Assembly (NCBI GenBank): GCA_946221045.1
Contig: CAMIIY010000074.1
Location: 1 to 7,916 of the forward strand
Direction: 5' to 3'
Origin: an uncultured Oceanospirillaceae bacterium
GTDB taxonomy: Bacteria; Pseudomonadota; Gammaproteobacteria; Pseudomonadales; Balneatricaceae
DNA: 7,916 nucleotides
Shown: piece after piece, positions 7,422 to 7,916 of the stretch
Position numbering within the stretch: position 1 is the first letter of the stretch
How the letters are laid out: every line of letters starts with the position of its first letter
Position numbers and translations under genes: made by a program
The notes under the pieces: generated by a model
What the model saw: the letters and a program-made list of their open reading frames with translations, nothing else
What the model was told of the DNA's origin: nothing
Databases searched by the model: none

Positions 7422-7447
7422 AGCGCTTTATAGTGTAAATATGCGCT
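7422..7447. promoter_or_regulatory. Imperfect palindrome over the pump promoter -10
   Basis: AGCGC (7422-7426) and TTTA (7427-7430) are mirrored by TAAA (7436-7439) and GCGCT (7443-7447), with three extra bases on the right side. It covers the -10 box and spacer of the minus-strand promoter, so a bound protein would block RNA polymerase. Operator function is inferred. Confidence 0.35.
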
Positions 7448-7452
7448 GTCAA
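7427..7452 (-). promoter_or_regulatory. Putative promoter of the efflux operon, 14-base spacer
   Basis: On the minus strand a perfect -35 box TTGACA (7452-7447) is followed after 14 bases by TATAAA (7432-7427). The predicted start is near 7420, giving a leader of about 124 bases before the adaptor ATG. Both boxes are good, but the spacer is about three bases shorter than optimal, which would make the promoter weak without help or with DNA distortion. No better pair is visible in the gap on this strand. Confidence 0.45.
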
Positions 7453-7468
7453 AAATAACCGGACAGAG

Positions 7469-7485
7469 ATAACTGCATAGGTGAC
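7469..7485 (+). promoter_or_regulatory. Candidate regulator site, upstream copy
   Basis: This reads ATAACTGCATAGGTGAC, the inverted partner of the element at 7401-7416; the two centres are about 68 bases apart and flank the promoter. It overlaps a 14-base near-palindrome TGACAGTACTGCCA (7482-7495, 12 of 14 positions symmetrical). The divergent AraC-family protein is one candidate binder. Confidence 0.35.
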
Positions 7486-7645
7486 AGTACTGCCATTGTT
7501 TTAATGTAAAGCCTGAGTGAAACGCTGCGGTAAAACATTTCTGCTGAATAATTGCCTATTCCTCCGGTACGCTGCAAAAAATGCGTGCGTTTGAGTGTGC
7601 TGTGCTATGGTGCCTGATGATTGGTGTGATGGCGTAAACAGAGCG

Positions 7646-7674
7646 TTGTTTTCCTGCATCAGTCTTCTTTTGAT
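7646..7674 (+). promoter_or_regulatory. Weak candidate promoter for the AraC-type gene
   Basis: TTGTTT (7646-7651), 17 bases, then TTTGAT (7669-7674): each box is a partial match to the sigma70 consensus. The predicted start near 7681 would leave a leader of about 24 bases before the ATG at 7705. Confidence 0.25.
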
Positions 7675-7704
7675 AGCCGTTAACTGATATGCGAGAAAAG
7701 GGTC

Positions 7705-7916
7705 ATGCTTCAGGATTTGCAGCGTCGTATAGCGCAATGGGCATTACATGATGAACCTTATCTGACACCCATCCCGGGCCTGAAACTGTTCCGGCAGGAT
7801 CATCCGACTGAACCGGTGACGGGTTTGTATGAACCCAGTATCTGTGTCGTGGTTCAGGGTGCGAAGCGGGTGACCCTGGGTGATGACACCTTTGTCTATG
7901 ATGCCAGCCAGTATCT
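7705..7916 (+). CDS. AraC-family transcriptional regulator, N-terminal part (cut by window end)
   Basis: Seventy complete codons are visible before the window ends; the frame is still open. The start is MLQDLQRRIAQWALHD, and residues 41-70 contain EPSICVVVQGAKRVTLGDD, typical of the AraC_N type sensor domain that precedes the two helix-turn-helix motifs in this family. The DNA-binding part lies beyond the window, so family assignment rests on the sensor domain alone. The ATG at 7705 is preceded by AAAAGGG (7696-7702), and an in-frame stop at 7681-7683 leaves no upstream ATG. The gene is transcribed away from the efflux operon, the usual arrangement for a regulator of its neighbour, so control of the pump is a reasonable inference. 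Many relatives with this N-domain sit next to oxidoreductases, so the true target could lie to the right. Confidence 0.85.
   Translation, partial: MLQDLQRRIAQWALHDEPYLTPIPGLKLFRQDHPTEPVTGLYEPSICVVVQGAKRVTLGDDTFVYDASQY

Larger units (their letters stand above)
7297..7704. other. 408-base divergent control region between pump operon and AraC-type gene
   Basis: No convincing gene lies in this gap. It holds the leader of the adaptor gene with an inverted repeat (7313-7367), a promoter-like pair on the minus strand (7427-7452), an imperfect palindrome over its -10 (7422-7447), two inverted GCATAGG elements on either side (7401-7416 and 7469-7485), a 14-base near-palindrome (7482-7495) and the upstream region of the regulator gene. 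From about 7500 to 7640 I see nothing definite apart from a TGTGA half-site at 7625-7629. Confidence 0.6.

Noticed and set aside
7625..7640. CRP-like site TGTGA-N6-AAACA upstream of the AraC-type gene
   Set aside because: Only the left half matches; the right half fits at three of five positions, which is too weak to call.
7501..7737. Minus-strand frame of 78 codons between the pump and the AraC-type gene
   Set aside because: It overlaps the first codons of the AraC-type gene, shows no ribosome binding site or family features, and would sit within the control region.

Overview
The window looks like chromosomal DNA of a gammaproteobacterium of moderate G+C content. The RND permease aligns almost residue for residue with enterobacterial AcrB. 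The RaiA/HPF-type protein and the DUF389 membrane protein are also common in this class. A marine, Oceanospirillales-like host is my guess; it rests on overall flavour and no marker gene proves it.

Layout. Left part, + strand: a small ribosome-hibernation factor (63-413) closed by a strong intrinsic terminator; a seven-helix DUF389/TIGR00341-type membrane protein (520-1503); and a secreted, very acidic right-handed beta-helix protein of unknown function (1645-2889). Middle: a symmetrical terminator (2912-2943) serves the beta-helix gene from the left and the efflux operon from the right. Right part, - strand: a two-gene efflux operon, with the periplasmic adaptor (7296-6121) followed after 3 bases by the RND permease (6117-2959). 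At the right edge, on the + strand, lies the start of a divergent AraC-family regulator (7705 onward, cut by the window end).

How the genes fit together. Adaptor and permease form the inner-membrane and periplasmic parts of an AcrAB/MexAB-like tripartite pump. No outer-membrane channel gene lies in the window, so the pump probably uses a TolC/OprM-type channel encoded elsewhere. The divergent AraC-type gene is the natural candidate regulator. The 408-base intergenic region holds a perfect -35 box and a good -10 box at an unusually short 14-base spacing. Two near-identical inverted elements flank this pair, a palindrome overlaps its -10, and the leader contains an inverted repeat that ends at the adaptor's ribosome binding site. 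The three left-hand genes look like separate units with no evident link to the pump.

Most of the window is ordinary core or housekeeping DNA. The parts most worth a second look are the uncharacterised beta-helix protein and the control region between the pump and its probable regulator. I saw no CRISPR, IS element, tRNA, rRNA or phage feature.
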